From NCBI GenBank assembly GCA_905221605.1, contig CAJNDS010002390.1, positions 225,239 through 289,238 on the forward strand: DNA of 64,000 bases, read 5' to 3'. The position numbers were made by a program, and so were the translations under genes. The stretch's first letter is position 1, and each line of letters opens with the position of its first letter. This DNA is from Symbiodinium natans. Its lineage: Eukaryota > Sar > Dinophyceae > Suessiales > Symbiodiniaceae. The notes below the pieces were generated by a model. It was not told the origin of the DNA. It saw nothing but the letters and a program-made list of their open reading frames with translations, and did no database searches. Of this stretch, positions 43,418-54,500 are shown in pieces.

Positions 43418-43750
43418 CTTGGAGGCTCATGGTAGGGTTTAGGGTTTAGGGTTTAGGGTCTAGGGTTTAGGGTTTAGGGTTTAGGGTTTAGGGTTTAGGG
43501 TTTGGGGTTTAGGGTTTAGGGTCTAGGGTAGTCTAGGGTCTAGGGTCTAGGGTTTAGGGTTTAGGGTTTAGGGTTTAGGGTTTAGGGTTTAGGGTTTAGG
43601 GTTTAGGGTTTAGGGTTTAGGGTTTAGGGTACTTATGAATCCAATTCTAACTGCACTTCTAACCCCGTTCATAACCATATTGGGGCACTCAAGGGGCTCA
43701 GAAGTGAGCTTCTAAGTGCAGTTAGAGGTTGTAAGTACCCTGAACTCAAG
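43418..43750. mobile_element. TIR element copy H interrupted by a telomere array
   Basis: 43418-43434 reads CTTGGAGGCTCATGGTA. After about 193 bp of TTTAGGG repeats the sequence resumes GTACTTATGAATCC. Copy A has the uninterrupted CTTGGAGGTTCATGGTACTTA. The other end is the complement of CTTGAGTTCAGGGTACTTAC, at 43731-43750. GTA is present on both sides of the insertion. Outer flanks read GTATA on both sides. Confidence 0.7.
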
Positions 43751-44616
43751 TATACCCAGCAGGCCAGTGGACTCCAGATAGTTCTGGGGGCTACAGCTGT
43801 CGGTCTTCATGGGGCAAAAAATTAGCCCGAGCTTGGACACCTAGGTGTACCTAGGCATGCAAACTTTAGGGTTTAGGGTTTAGGGTTGAGGATTTGGGGT
43901 TTGGGGTTTGGTGTTTAGGGTTGAGGCTTGCCCTCAACTTTCTTTCGGGGCAGACCGTGCCTGTGAGCAGTCCAGCGGATAGACCGGCACCTGTCAGTGA
44001 AAGGCCACCCAAACCCGAAACCCCAAGAAGGGCATCCCGTTTAGGGTTTAAGGTTTCGGGTTCAGGGTGTAGGGGTATAAATAAACCTTGTTTAACCCCA
44101 AACCCTATACCCGAAACCCTTACCCCTAAACCCTAAACCCGTTTCAGTTGTGCAAACGGAGCTATATCTCCACTTATGACGCCAGTGATCCTACCTCTAA
44201 CCCGAGTTATCACCTGCCCTCAACTGCCTCTGTCTCTCTCTCTGCCGCTCTGTCTCTCCCTCTCTCTCTCATGATCTCCGTCCGTGTCTGTTCGGGCTGG
44301 TGACCCCCTTCGATGTTTTCCCTCGCCTGCTCCGCCTCCGGTCACTTTACAACTTATGTCATCCCAGCCCGGCCAGAAGGTTGAACACCAGGAGGATAAT
44401 CTGAAGCTGCATGGCGCTGTGGCAGATGCCTGCAGGGCAGGTGGCATGAGGGGTTGCCCGCAACATTCGGCTAGGCTATCGCCAACTGACTCAAGGCATG
44501 GGCATTTCCTAAAACGGGGCTGCGGCTACACCTCACGTACCCAAGCAGCGGCGATCCTTCTCACAGTATAGGACAGGTGCACCTTTTCTGGAAGCCACCC
44601 TAGACCGGCGGAGGGG
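43751..44616. other. Spacer, short arrays, no firm gene
   Basis: TTTAGGG-like words at 43865-43920 and 44040-44075; CCCTAAA-like words at 44095-44140. A CT microsatellite lies at 44225-44272. ORFs at 44220-44571 are unproven. Confidence 0.4.
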
Positions 44617-44773
44617 TTTTTTTTTTGCAAAGGTGTGGCTCGGCCCTGTCCTCTTGCAAAGGTGTGGCTCGGTAACCCCCTTCCCCTCCACGTCCCACCC
44701 ACCCCCCGCCCCCCCACCCCCCCCCCCCCCCCCCACCCCCCCCCACCCCCCCCCCACCCCCCCCCCCCCCCAC

Positions 44774-44807
<34 letters not shown>

Positions 44808-44930
44808 ACCCCCCTCCCCACTCCCCCCCACCCCCCACTCTCACCACCCCGACTCCCTCCCCCTTATTTGCAAACTCAATGCTTGCCTCTAGGTTTAAAA
44901 AAAACTCATATGCTTTGAAACAAGCTTGCA

Positions 44931-45580
44931 CGGCTTTCAGAAGCGGGGGGTTGGGGGGGGCGCAGCCCCCCCCCATTTGAAAACTCAATGCTTGCATCAT
45001 GGGTTTCAAAAAGACTCTTATGCTTTGATGCAAGCTTGCACGGCTTAAAACAGCGGGGGGGTTGGGGGGGGCGCAGCCCCCCCCATTTGCAAACTCAATG
45101 CTTGCATCATGGGTTTCAACACCGGGGGGGCCATTTGCAAACTTAATGCTTGCATCATGGGTTTCAACAAGACTCATATGCTTTGACGCAAGCTTGCACG
45201 GCTTAAAAAAGCGGGGGGGTTGGGGGGGGCGCAGCCCCCCCCATTTGCAAACTCAATGCTTGCATCATGGGTTTCAACAAGACTCATATGCTTTGACGCA
45301 AGCTTGCACGGCTCAAAAAAAGCGGGGGGGTTGGGGGGGGCGCAGCCCCCCCATTTGCAAACTCAATGCTTGCATCATGGGTTTCAACAAGAATCATATG
45401 CTTTGACGCAAGCTTGCACGGCTCAAAAAAAGCGGGGGGGTTGGGGGGGGCGCAGCCCCCCCCATTTGCAAACTCAATGCTTGCATCATGGGTTTCAACA
45501 AGACTCATATGCTTTGACGCAAGCTTGCACGGCTTAAAAAAGCGGGGGGGTTGGGGGGGCGCAGCCATTTGCAAACTCAA
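44931..45580. repeat. 110-bp tandem repeat, six units
   Basis: Each unit has GGGTTGGGGGGGGCGCAGCC, then TTTGCAAACTCAATGCTTGC and AGACTCATATGCTTTGA. Period is 110-112 bp, except one of about 157 bp caused by an internal duplication of the CAAACTCAATGCTTGC part. Confidence 0.9.
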
Positions 45581-45685
45581 TGCTTGCGCATACTACATAT
45601 ATACACTCCACGTATTTCTACCAGCTACAGCTACATCGCGGTAAAAAGAATCTTTGCGACTGGGGAGAACAGGGAAATCAAAACG

Positions 45686-45990
45686 AAGTCGGCACCCAAG
45701 CCAGGCCAAGCCGAGCCAAGCCGAGCCAAGCCACGCCGAGCCAAGCCAAGCCAAGCCAGCCAGGCCAAGCCAAGCCGAGCCGAGCCCACCCGAGCCAAGC
45801 CAAGCCAAGGAGCCAAGCCAACGAAAGCCAAGCCGAGCCAAGCCAAGCCAGAGGACAAGCCGAGCCAAGCCAAGCCAAGCCCAGCCGAGCCAAGCCAAGC
45901 CGAGCCAAGCCAACCAAAGCCAAGCCAAGCCAGACAAGCCGAGCCAAGCCAGGTCAGAGGACACGCCCAGCCAAGCCAAGCCAAGCCAAG
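45686..45990. repeat. AAGCC/GAGCC pentamer minisatellite
   Basis: Pentamers AAGCC and GAGCC alternate irregularly for about 300 bp, giving KPSQA or WLGLA pseudo-peptides in every frame. Confidence 0.9.
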
Positions 45991-46045
45991 CCGCACCTTT
46001 GCAAGGGGACAGGGCCGAGCCACACCTTTGCAAAAAAAAAAACCC

Positions 46046-46290
46046 GGACCCCCCTAGACCCTAAACCCTAACCCCTAAACCCTAAACCCGAAACCCGAAA
46101 CCCCCGAAAAAAACGCACGGAAGCAAAGATGCCCACGGCCTCGCACCGTCGGAGCCCAGTGGCCAAGCTCATCCTGCGACTGGACCTCGGACGAAGTGGG
46201 TTCTTTTGAACAGTTTCTAATTTAGGTTTAGGGTTAGGGTTTAGGGTTTAGGGTTCAGGGTTTAGGGTTTAGGATTTACTAAACCCTAAA
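46046..46290. repeat. CCCTAAA array, 118-bp island, TTTAGGG array
   Basis: CCCTAAA/CCCGAAA at 46046-46104, island 46105-46222, TTTAGGG at 46222-46275, and a short CCCTAAA inversion at 46278-46290. Confidence 0.85.
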
Positions 46291-46505
46291 TAGGGTTGAC
46301 TAAATATCCCCTAACCTAGGGTTTCGGGATGTTAGTTGCTATGGAAACAAGACCGGGTCTTCTCCGGGCACCCCACCGCGAGCTTGTAGAGGCTCAGCCA
46401 CACTAGGTACTGCGGCGCATGGGTGAAGGGTCCTTGCAAGGTCCAAGGCTGACCGACATGATGACTTAGGGCCTTCGGGCTTTGGGGTTTGGGCTTTCGG
46501 TACGA

Positions 46506-46830
46506 GGTTTAGGGTTTAGGGTTTAGGGTTTAGGGTTTAGGGTTTAGGGTTTAGGGTTTAGGGTTTAGGGTTTAGGGTTTAGGGTTTAGGGTTTAGGTTT
46601 TAGGGTTTAGGGTTTAGGGTTTAGGGTTTAGGGTTTAGGGTTTAGGGTTTAGGTTAGGGTTTAGGGTTTAGGGTTTAGGGTTTAGGGTTTAGGGTTTAGG
46701 GTTTAGGGTTTAGGGTTTAGGGTTTAGGGTTTAGGGTTTAGGGTTTAGGGTTTAGGGTTTAGGGTTTAGGGTTTAGGGTTTAGGGTTTAGGGCTTGGGCT
46801 TTCGGGTTTAGGGTTTAGGGTGCACGTTTA
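46506..46830. repeat. Longest TTTAGGG array of the window
   Basis: About 41 almost perfect copies with two irregular ones (TTTTAGGG and a shortened TTAGGG). Confidence 0.95.
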
Positions 46831-46929
46831 GAGGTCCTTGCTAACGGAGTTTGGAAATCAACTGCCAAGCCTTTGGGGTTGATCTACATTGCCAGTCTCT
46901 GTTCGAATTAATTCCTTATCATGGGAGGA

Positions 46930-47213
46930 TTGGGTTTTAGGTTTGGGTTTAGGGTTTAGGGTTTAGGGTTGAGGCTTTAGGGTTTAGGGTTTAGGATCTC
47001 CGGTTGTAGAGGCTCGGGTGTAGGTTTAAGGTGCCAAAAAAAACCCTCAACAGCCATGTCAACCCCAGCATCCCAGCGGGTCCGGCCAAGGCCACCAGAA
47101 GGTCGCCCTTTGCACCCCCGCCGCTGCTGCAGAAAGCCAAGCCACCCAGTGGCCAAAGCCTGACTTGGCAGGGCAGTTTAAGGTTGAGGGCTTAGGGTTT
47201 AGGGTTTGGGGTC
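46930..47213. repeat. Short TTTAGGG blocks
   Basis: About 46940-46995 and 47175-47213. The latter is joined to the 3' end of the LINE fragment. Confidence 0.8.
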
Positions 47214-47993
47214 GTTTTGCTTATACGGATTTCAGAATTTACCTGTGAACAGCGCGGTGGACGCACCAACCGACACCACAACGGCAGATTGTGGCTTCGC
47301 AAGGCGTCTTTGCGAAGCTTGCGCGGTATAGCAGCACCGTGATCCGAGGTGGTAGAACGCACGCGTAGGGCCAACTGCTTCCATGAGCCCACCAGGCGTA
47401 GTCAGGCAGCGGCGTCTGCTGGGCAGGAAGGACCCCGCACATCCAGAGTCGTTAAGCCATCCGGGATGTATGGTTGTTGGAGGTTCTGCGGGTCACGCAA
47501 AACGTTTGCGAAGGCAAGACACCACGCCCCTGGGCAGCTACCGCGTCCGGAAAACCTCGCCCCAACGCCCACTCCAACGCCCGGCGGCGAAACGCGTCCC
47601 AATTACTGCAATCAACGGGGCCAAGTGATGCGGCATTTGCCTGAGGCAGAAGTTCCTGGAGTCGATGCAAGCCCTGGGCCAGGTAGTTTGGAGATGTTCA
47701 AGGAGATTGTCGGTGACCGAAGACCACCGCCCGCAGTGGCTGCGGATATTGAGGGCTTGAAGGGCTTCCCGCAGCAGCGAGAGGACCAGGTTCCAGCACG
47801 CACTCGCCTTATGCGTCCCCCGCGACGTCAAGAGCTGCCACTGCACTTCCTGTCTAATCCGGGCGCCAGATCCCTCAATCCATCGCGCGAGGGTGGGGGG
47901 AGCTGGGGGACACAGAGGATTTGCAGCGGGAGAAGGCTCGGCGGCTCGGGATGGCCTGGGAGAGATGGATCTGCATGTTCCTGGCAAGTCCAA
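47210..47993 (-). pseudogene. LINE fragment: ORF2 linker upstream of the RT
   Basis: Three frames together resemble the region of the 11.7-18.5 kb LINE that lies between endonuclease and RT. 47993-47538 gives LSLLREALQALNIRSHCGRW (compare MTRLRELCQTIRFALWQQPW). 47670-47452 gives DCSNWDAFRRRALEWALGRG (compare DCEDWDGFRTRPVEWAMARG). 47392-47192 gives LRSHNLPLWCRLVRP (compare LRAQDLRLWCRMLRP). At least two frameshifts break it. The RT core is absent: the fragment stops at a TTTAGGG array at about 47213. It is a diverged second copy of the family. Confidence 0.65.
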
Positions 47994-49250
47994 AAGATTC
48001 GACTCCTCCTCCCAGCCTCAAACCCTATAAACTGTAAACGTCAAGCCATTTAGCATGTTGATGTCTATTTTGGGCAGGCTCCTACTACTTGGGGGTCTAT
48101 CTTGCAGGGAACCTACACTTGGAGGTTCAGGGTACTTACGTGTACTTATAACCCCCTTCTGAGCCCCCTGAGTACCCTGAGAGGGTTTTCATTGGTTTCT
48201 GGGAACAGCCGAATCCCCCAGTGGTTGGCCGCAGCTGACGAGGCGAGAGTTTGAGCATCATGAGCATCCGCTGAGCCTTTTGGCCCCCAAGTTCCAGACG
48301 CTTGCAAAGCCGAATCCCCCAGCGGTTGGCGTCTTTTTGACCCAAGGGAATTCATCCCCCCACGAACTCTTGTAATTTTTGTCCGCGGGAGCGTCGGTGC
48401 TCTTCTGGCCTTCTTTGGCCTTTTCTGGCCCTCCTCACTGTTTGGGGTCTACGCCGGCATAATTCGAAAAAAGTGTTGCAAAATCTCAAATCTCAAAGTT
48501 CCTGAGGACTAAGCGAGTCAGCCTTGCGCTTCAGCGTCAAACCCTCTGCGGACCTTATCTGAACTGTGTGCGACGAACACAGAGCAACGAGGCGCTACTG
48601 AGGTTTCAGCGACGAAGAACTCACCAGGTTCCTTCTCTGGGATTGTTCTCAATTTCGTTGAACACAAAAGAGGTAGCTCGGTATTAAGGCTTCATCGCTT
48701 GGCCCGGCTTGAGGACTGACCTTCAAGCTAAAGACATTGCTAGCACTTGACTGTCTAGTTAAGCTAGGGTGGCCACTTTTTCTCCTTCCTCTCCGTGGAA
48801 GCCTCTGGCCATAAAGCTAAAGACATTGACAGCAACTGGCTGTCTAGTTAGGCTAGGGCGGCCACACGTGCTCGCAGTTCTCGGCCGGCTCTTGCCTACT
48901 AGTACGTAGCGCGCGGCATGATTTTGAAGGATTGGCGCAGTGGCAAGGTGCTGAGAGGCAACCTGCGGTTTCTGCACCTTGCACTTTGGCGCAAGGCCAA
49001 GCGAGGCGCGCTGCGCCTTGCGCTGGCTACCCGTTTTACGGGTAGAACCTTGCAAAACGTGCGTGCAGCAACTTGTCTCTTCACAAAAAAAAGCCACTAA
49101 ACCTGAGAAGCACACCACGCTTGAAACCACGGCCCATGGTGTCGGCTGAAGCGGGGTTGAAAGCTCGAAAAGTGCTGCTTTAAAAGTGGGGCAAGTGGGG
49201 CAAGTGGGGCAGGCTGGCTTAGGCTTGAATTGAAGGGTGCGGGAAGGAAG
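47994..49250. other. Array-free spacer with a TIR relative and a 54-bp duplication
   Basis: 48118-48182 starts CTTGGAGGTTCAGGGTACTTA and ends with a complementary TACCCTGAG, a short TIR-family relative. A segment starting AAGCTAAAGACATTG occurs at about 48727 and 48817. No gene is supported. Confidence 0.45.
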
Positions 49251-50719
49251 GGCGCCTTTTTTTTGAGGTCTGAGAATATTGAAATTTCTTGGAAGGGTCT
49301 AGTTTTTTATAAATGATAGATGTTTAAAGGTTTTTTTGTAATTTCTAGATGTTCTGCATTAGTGAGATTCTTGAAGATTTCTTCAATTTATGAAACTAGT
49401 TTTTAAGAATTCTGATTTAATAGCTTCTAAAAGCTTATTTGTCTTTTCTAAAAGTTTTCCTTCGAGTTTATTGATTTGTCGAGTTTTAATATTTTGCAAT
49501 TTTTGAAAATGCTTTTCGGATTTTGTGTTTATATTGTGTTAAAAAGAAAGATATTGTCAACTTTTCAAATTTTGTAAAAACATTTAAAATTTCAAAAAAC
49601 AATAATAAAAATTGAACTTTTTAGAACTTTTGCAACTTCTAAAATTTAAAATTTTCTAAAAATTACAAAATTATGAAAATTTCTACAATTCCTAACACGT
49701 GGAAAATTTTGAAAAAAAGCTTCAAAAAACGATGAAAACTTTTGCAAAATTTCAAACATATCTAAAAATTTGCAAAAATTTTGAAACATTATTGAATCTT
49801 TAAGAAATTGTAAACATTTGCAAACATTGAAAAACACATTGCTTTGATGTTTTAGAATTGCTTCAACCTGTCTTTGACCTTTGAAAATGTTTTCAACTTG
49901 CTACCCTGAACCCTAAACCCTCAACCGTATGGCCTAAACCCTAAACCTAAACCCTCAAGTTACACTTAGTACCCTAAACCCCAAACCCTAAACCCTAGAC
50001 TCTAAACCCTGAACCCTCAACCCTAAACCCTAAACCCTAAATTTAAACTTGTCATCTTAACCCCTAAACCCCTAGACCCTAGACAATAAGCCCCAAACCT
50101 TCAGCCCTAAACCCTAAACCCTAAATTCTAAATTTCAACTTTGTACCCCAAACCCTAAGCCCTACACTCTACACCCTAAACCCTAGTTGTAAACTGTTTA
50201 CCCTAAACCCTAAACCCTGAACCCTAAACCTACGCCAACGTGAACCCTTCGTTTTTCTGCAAGCGTCATATTAAGTAATCTTAATTAGTTTCATGACAAC
50301 TTATTAAAAATTGAGAAAAATTGAAACTAATTAAAACTAATTTAAACTAATCAAAATGAATTAGAACTATTCAGATTAACTAAAACTAATTAACATTTTT
50401 TAAATGAGTTTAACATTTTTATCTCATACTAATTCAAATAAATAGAAAATACATTAACATTAAAAGTAAACATTAACCAAATGAATTTCTAACTATTAAG
50501 CTTACATAAAAACTATTTAACATCTATCTAGCTTAATGAAAATGCATTAAAAACTAATTACACTAATTAAAATTGCGTTACAAAAAAGCCAAGCAAACAG
50601 TCTCACGCCGCTTCAAAGTCGGACAATTGTTTACAAAAAAAACTCAAGCAACGGATATTGTATCATAATATGTCAAAGATATCTAGGAAAAACAGTCGTT
50701 AAGTAACGAAAACGTACAG
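49251..50719. other. AT-rich island with an embedded decayed CCCTAAA array
   Basis: 49260-49890 and 50260-50720 are strongly AT-rich, unlike the rest. Between them (49905-50235) lie degenerate CCCTAAA copies. No convincing gene. Confidence 0.6.
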
Positions 50720-51247
50720 TCACTCATTAAGGAAAAAGTCGATCACTAATTTAAGGACAAATCCCTTAAAATTGAAACTAACTACGGGAATTTCTGGGCA
50801 CTCCTCGTCTGTAGGACGCATGACCTCCAACTCATGCGAAGCCGGACACCGGGGCACCCCGGACCAGAGCAAAGTCGCCTCTTGCTCGTCGTCATCAGAG
50901 CAATCCGGAGACATTCCAAAGACAGTAGCCTTTTGTCCATGAACAGGTGCCGGCGCAACCTCCGTAGGCGAATGGATCGCCATGTCTTCTGGAGCCTCTG
51001 AGCGAGGGCACCTCGGAACGAAGCCCAACACTGATTTTGTGGAGCCAGCGACGCCTCCCAAATCCTGCATGGCTTCAAGTCTGCGAAGAACAGACATGTC
51101 TTGCTCGGACCACCGTGCAGGAGGAGGCTCGACATCACCCAGATCCTCCTCCGTCGGCTCCAAGCCTTGCGCCACGCCGTCCTCCAAGTCCGCTTCCACG
51201 AAGACGGGATCCGACGACCGCAAGCCAGAAAAATGTCCTGGCCACAC
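50720..51247 (-). CDS. Hypothetical acidic protein or 3' exon, about 175 codons
   Basis: No family recognised. The frame looks coding: GC-rich codons, acidic composition and an internal repeat (VPRCPRSEAPEDM and VPRCPASHELEVM, about 70 residues apart). There is no ATG at its 5' end; the frame opens from a stop at 51283 and a candidate 3' splice site TGGCCAG lies near 51238. It ends within AT-rich DNA after VSFNFKGFVLKLVIDFFLNE. Likely a terminal exon. Confidence 0.4.
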   Translation of the reverse strand: MWPGHFSGLRSSDPVFVEADLEDGVAQGLEPTEEDLGDVEPPPARWSEQDMSVLRRLEAMQDLGGVAGSTKSVLGFVPRCPRSEAPEDMAIHSPTEVAPAPVHGQKATVFGMSPDCSDDDEQEATLLWSGVPRCPASHELEVMRPTDEECPEIPVVSFNFKGFVLKLVIDFFLNE

Positions 51248-52017
51248 TGCGCCCCGTTGCCATGTGTGGCATGAGCAGCATCACCCGCATCGAGCAATGC
51301 TCCAAGACGACGAGCTTCTGCACCTGTCACGCCAATGTATAGAGACGTTGAAGCCGAGGCCAGGCTGCATTCTCCGCTCCTTCTGCTTCGCACGTGCGTT
51401 CACACGTGGCGTCGCTTCCCCACCGGAGGCAACGAAGTCACGCCATTCAACATCCTCGCGAAGATTTTCAAAATTGTGTACCAATGTCAAAGGGCACGAG
51501 CGGCACGACGAGCAAACCTGCTCAGGAAATTCAGATCCATCCCATTGACCAACTTCAAACGGGCGCGCGCTGCTGCTCTGGCACTGCGATGTCCGCGTGG
51601 AGACTTCAAACCTCCACGGGCAACTAAACCCTAAATCCTTTCTGAGGCTTTGAGGCGTCCGGCTTGAGCCAAAATGGCTACGGAACCCCCGAAATCCTAA
51701 ACAATGGTACCAGGGTGTGGAGCTTCAGTTTAGGGGGTTTGGGGTGTGAACAGGGCTTAGGGTTTGGGTTTTGGGTTTAGGCTTTAGGGCTTGGGTTTAG
51801 GGTTTAGGTTTAGGGTTTAGGGCTGAGGGCTTAGGGCTTGGGCTTAGGGCTTAGGGTTTAAGGGCTACAAAGGCTCTAAAGCCGAAGACCTCTGCGGTGT
51901 AGACTGTAGTGTTCGGGCTCAAGCGCAGGCCACCGTAAGCCCGGCGCAGGATACGGGAGACTCGCCCGCCCACGAGCTTGGCGCCTCCCAACAGGTTTTA
52001 GGGCTTAGGGTTTTTGG
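51248..52017. other. Spacer, then degenerate TTTAGGG words
   Basis: 51248-51630 has overlapping short frames on both strands, possibly further exons of the 50.7-51.2 kb gene, but unassignable. Loose TTTAGGG/CTTAGGG words lie at 51740-51870. Confidence 0.4.
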
Positions 52018-52905
52018 GCTTAGGGTTTAGGGTTTAGGGTGTAGGGTTTAGGGTTTAGGGTTTAGGGTTTAGGGTTTAGGGTTTAGGGTTTGGGGTTTAG
52101 GGTTTAGGGTTTAGGGTCGAGGGCTTAGGGTTTAGGGTGTAGGGCTTCGGCTTGGAAGGTGCAACTTGAAGGACGGGCTAGGGTTGTGGCTTGCGGGGCT
52201 CCCAAACCCTAAACGCTATAAGCCTCATGAACCGCAACAACCCTGTCTATGAAGGCTACTGGGCCAGGGCTCCATGTGGACCCCTGCATACCAGGGCCTT
52301 AGCACCCCATGTGCTATGGCTTAGGATTGAGGTTCGTGTTTAGGGTTTCGGGCTGTAAACCCTGAACCCTCAACCCTAAACCCCAAACCTTTAGGGATTC
52401 CCTCCCTGATCCTCCCCCAGCCCCGGGTGTGCGAAGCCTGCACAATGGCCCAGCTCGTGTATAAGCACCTGCAACTTCTGGTGTTACGAACTTCGCGTGA
52501 GGAACCAGCTGGGAACGAACGAAAGACGAGCCAGCGTTGTTCTCAACACCTCCACTAAACCCTAAACCCTAAACCCTAAACCCTAAACCCTAAACCCTAA
52601 GCCCTAAACCCTAAACCCTAAACCCTAAACCCTTTTGGGAACGACCTCTTGGGTGTGCTCAGGGGGTTTGCACTTGGAAGCCAGGAGCCAATCCTTTTTC
52701 TCTCGGCGCCGGACAGTCAGGAAGAGGATCCCAAAGCTCACGCTGCACCTTAGACGCGTCGGCTTTAGGGTTTAGGGTTTAGGGTTTAGGGTTTAGGGTT
52801 TAGGGTTTAGGGTTCAGGGCTTAGGGTTTAGGGTTTCGGGTTTCGGGTTTAGGGTTTCGGGTTTAGGATTTTGGGTTTAGGGTTTAGGGGGAACGAAGCA
52901 GCTTA
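52018..52905. repeat. TTTAGGG, CCCTAAA and TTTAGGG arrays with islands
   Basis: TTTAGGG at 52018-52142, CCCTAAA at 52555-52632, island 52633-52763, and TTTAGGG with TTTCGGG variants at 52765-52890. Region 52143-52555 is unique with only short words; no gene. Confidence 0.85.
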
Positions 52906-54414
52906 AATCCCTACCCTAAACCCTAAAGCCTTGCTTCACCCGAATGCTATGAAGCCAACCGGCAATGTTTGTGTTGAAGGCATCACGTCGGTCCAGAGAA
53001 GGGGGTCCTTCTTAAGGATCCTACTATTGGTGGCTCAATTGTAGGTTTAGGGTGTAGGGTTTCGGGTTCTGGGTTTAGGGTTTGCCCCCAAAAAACTTTG
53101 TTATATTCCCTCACTAAGGAAGTATATTCCCTAACTAAGGAGGCGTTGGGGCTCCCTAAGCAGGTCGTCAGGAGCCCGGCGTTAGCGCGATTTCGGCCGC
53201 CTCGCGCGTTGTAGGACTGCTGGGCTTTCGGGCTGGAGTGCTGTAGGGGTTGGGGGGGCCGGTGGCGTTTAGCGCTTAGGGCTTAGGGCTTAGGGCTTGG
53301 GGTTTAGGGTTTAGGGCTTAGGGTTTGGGGTTTAGCGTTTAGGGTTTCGGGCTACCCTAAACCCACCGCCACCCTAAACCCTCAATCCTTAAACCCCGAG
53401 TGTTCGGCTAGCCAGCTTATTCCCCTCCCCTGCAAGAATCCGTATGAACTTCCCCTCAGTGTGTAAAAACGATGAGGGTTGGGGGCTCATAGTGGAGGGA
53501 TGCAGAGAGGCAGCTGTGTAGAGTGTAGGGGTTCTAGGGTTTAGGGTTTTTTGGGTTTTGGGGCTTGGGGCTTGGGGTTTGGGGCTTGGGGTTTGGGGTT
53601 TGGGGTTTGGGGTTTCGGGTTTGGATGGGTTTCGGGTGGTTTAGGGCTTGGGGTGTGGGGCTGAGGGTTTGGGGAAGTTTTTCGGGCTTGGGGGGCTGGA
53701 TTTTTTGAGCTTCGTGTCTACAACGCTGTCAAGCCTGGGCCTGCCTCTCTTCTTACACCCCTGGACGTTAACATAATAAAAAAAACATGTGCTCGTACCG
53801 CTCGGAACGTCGCAACGTCAACGAAACCAGTAGGTAGTTTCCTAAATTAAGGTCCCTGTTTGGGGTACCCATTATAGGGCGGCACCCTTTGAAAAGGGAT
53901 CCCAAAAAGGGACCCTGTTTTGGAGAACTAAACGCCACAAGCTTGCGTGGGAATCGCCGTCTCGAAACTGACGCTTGTTGGCCCGGCTTAGGGTCTCGCG
54001 CATGGTTCCAACGACTCGAAAACCCCCTCTAAATTCCCCAAAGCGAATTGCCCGACCCAAACTCAAAAGTCCCCTTACAAGCTCAGAAACATGAAAACCC
54101 TGAACAATCAAAGTCCCTCAAGGCTTTGGTGTGGCCCCTATGCAGGAAACTTGCACTCCCAAGCTCCAATGAAGCTCTTAACCCTAAACCCTAAATCGCC
54201 GAAATCCTAAACCCAAAACCCTAAACCCTAATTGAACCCTAAATCGCCCTAAACCCTAAACCCTAAGCCCTAAACCCGAAACAAGTCGCTCTCCGCCTTC
54301 TTGTAGTCCGGCAGGCCTCTACTCCGCTTGGCCGCGGCCTCGCGCGCGAGTTTTTGCATTTTCGGGCTTTGGAGGGATACAGGCCTACACATGGACAGGT
54401 CTAAAGTTTTTAGA
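52906..54414. other. Spacer with variant blocks and hairpins
   Basis: TTTGGGG/CTTGGGG blocks at 53270-53355 and 53525-53680; CCCTAAA words at 54170-54285. A relative of the 10973-11071 hairpin lies at 53090-53160. The minus-strand frame at 53872-54111 is unproven. Confidence 0.5.
53851..53914. repeat. Short hairpin GGTCCCTGTTTGGG ... CCCAAAAAGGGACC
   Basis: Complementary arms enclose GGTACCCATTATAGGGCGGCACCC. A close relative with GGGTACCCATTAGAAGGCGGCACCC lies at about 60385-60409. Confidence 0.55.
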
Positions 54415-54500
54415 GTTTAGGGTTTAGGGTTTAGGGTTTAGGGTTTAGGGTTTAGGGTTTAGGGCTTAGGGTTTAGGGTTTAGGGTTTAGGGTTTAGGGC
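54415..54500. repeat. TTTAGGG array
   Basis: About 12 copies, one CTTAGGG. With the CCCTAAA block ending at about 54283 it encloses a 130-bp island. Confidence 0.9.

Larger units (their letters stand above)
44617..46042. mobile_element. Composite satellite block with about 56-bp terminal inverted repeats
   Basis: 44617-44672 (T run, then GCAAAGGTGTGGCTCGG twice) is the near-perfect reverse complement of 45987-46042. Inside, in order: a C-rich tract with scattered A (44690-44830), a 110-bp tandem array (44931-45580, six units), a short unique stretch, and an AAGCC/GAGCC pentamer array (45690-45990). No coding gene is supported; the Pro- and Gly-rich ORFs are artefacts. Confidence 0.7.

Noticed and set aside
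44693-44830. Biological significance of the poly-C tract
   Set aside because: Homopolymer-rich tracts of this kind are often assembly or base-calling artefacts; length cannot be trusted.
44526-46064. Gly-, Pro- and KPSQA-rich ORFs
   Set aside because: Products of the C tract, the 110-bp array and the AAGCC pentamers.
48936-49060. tRNA-like or snRNA-like segment (GGCGCAGTGGCAAGGTGC)
   Set aside because: No acceptor stem or TTCRA loop at the right spacing could be found.
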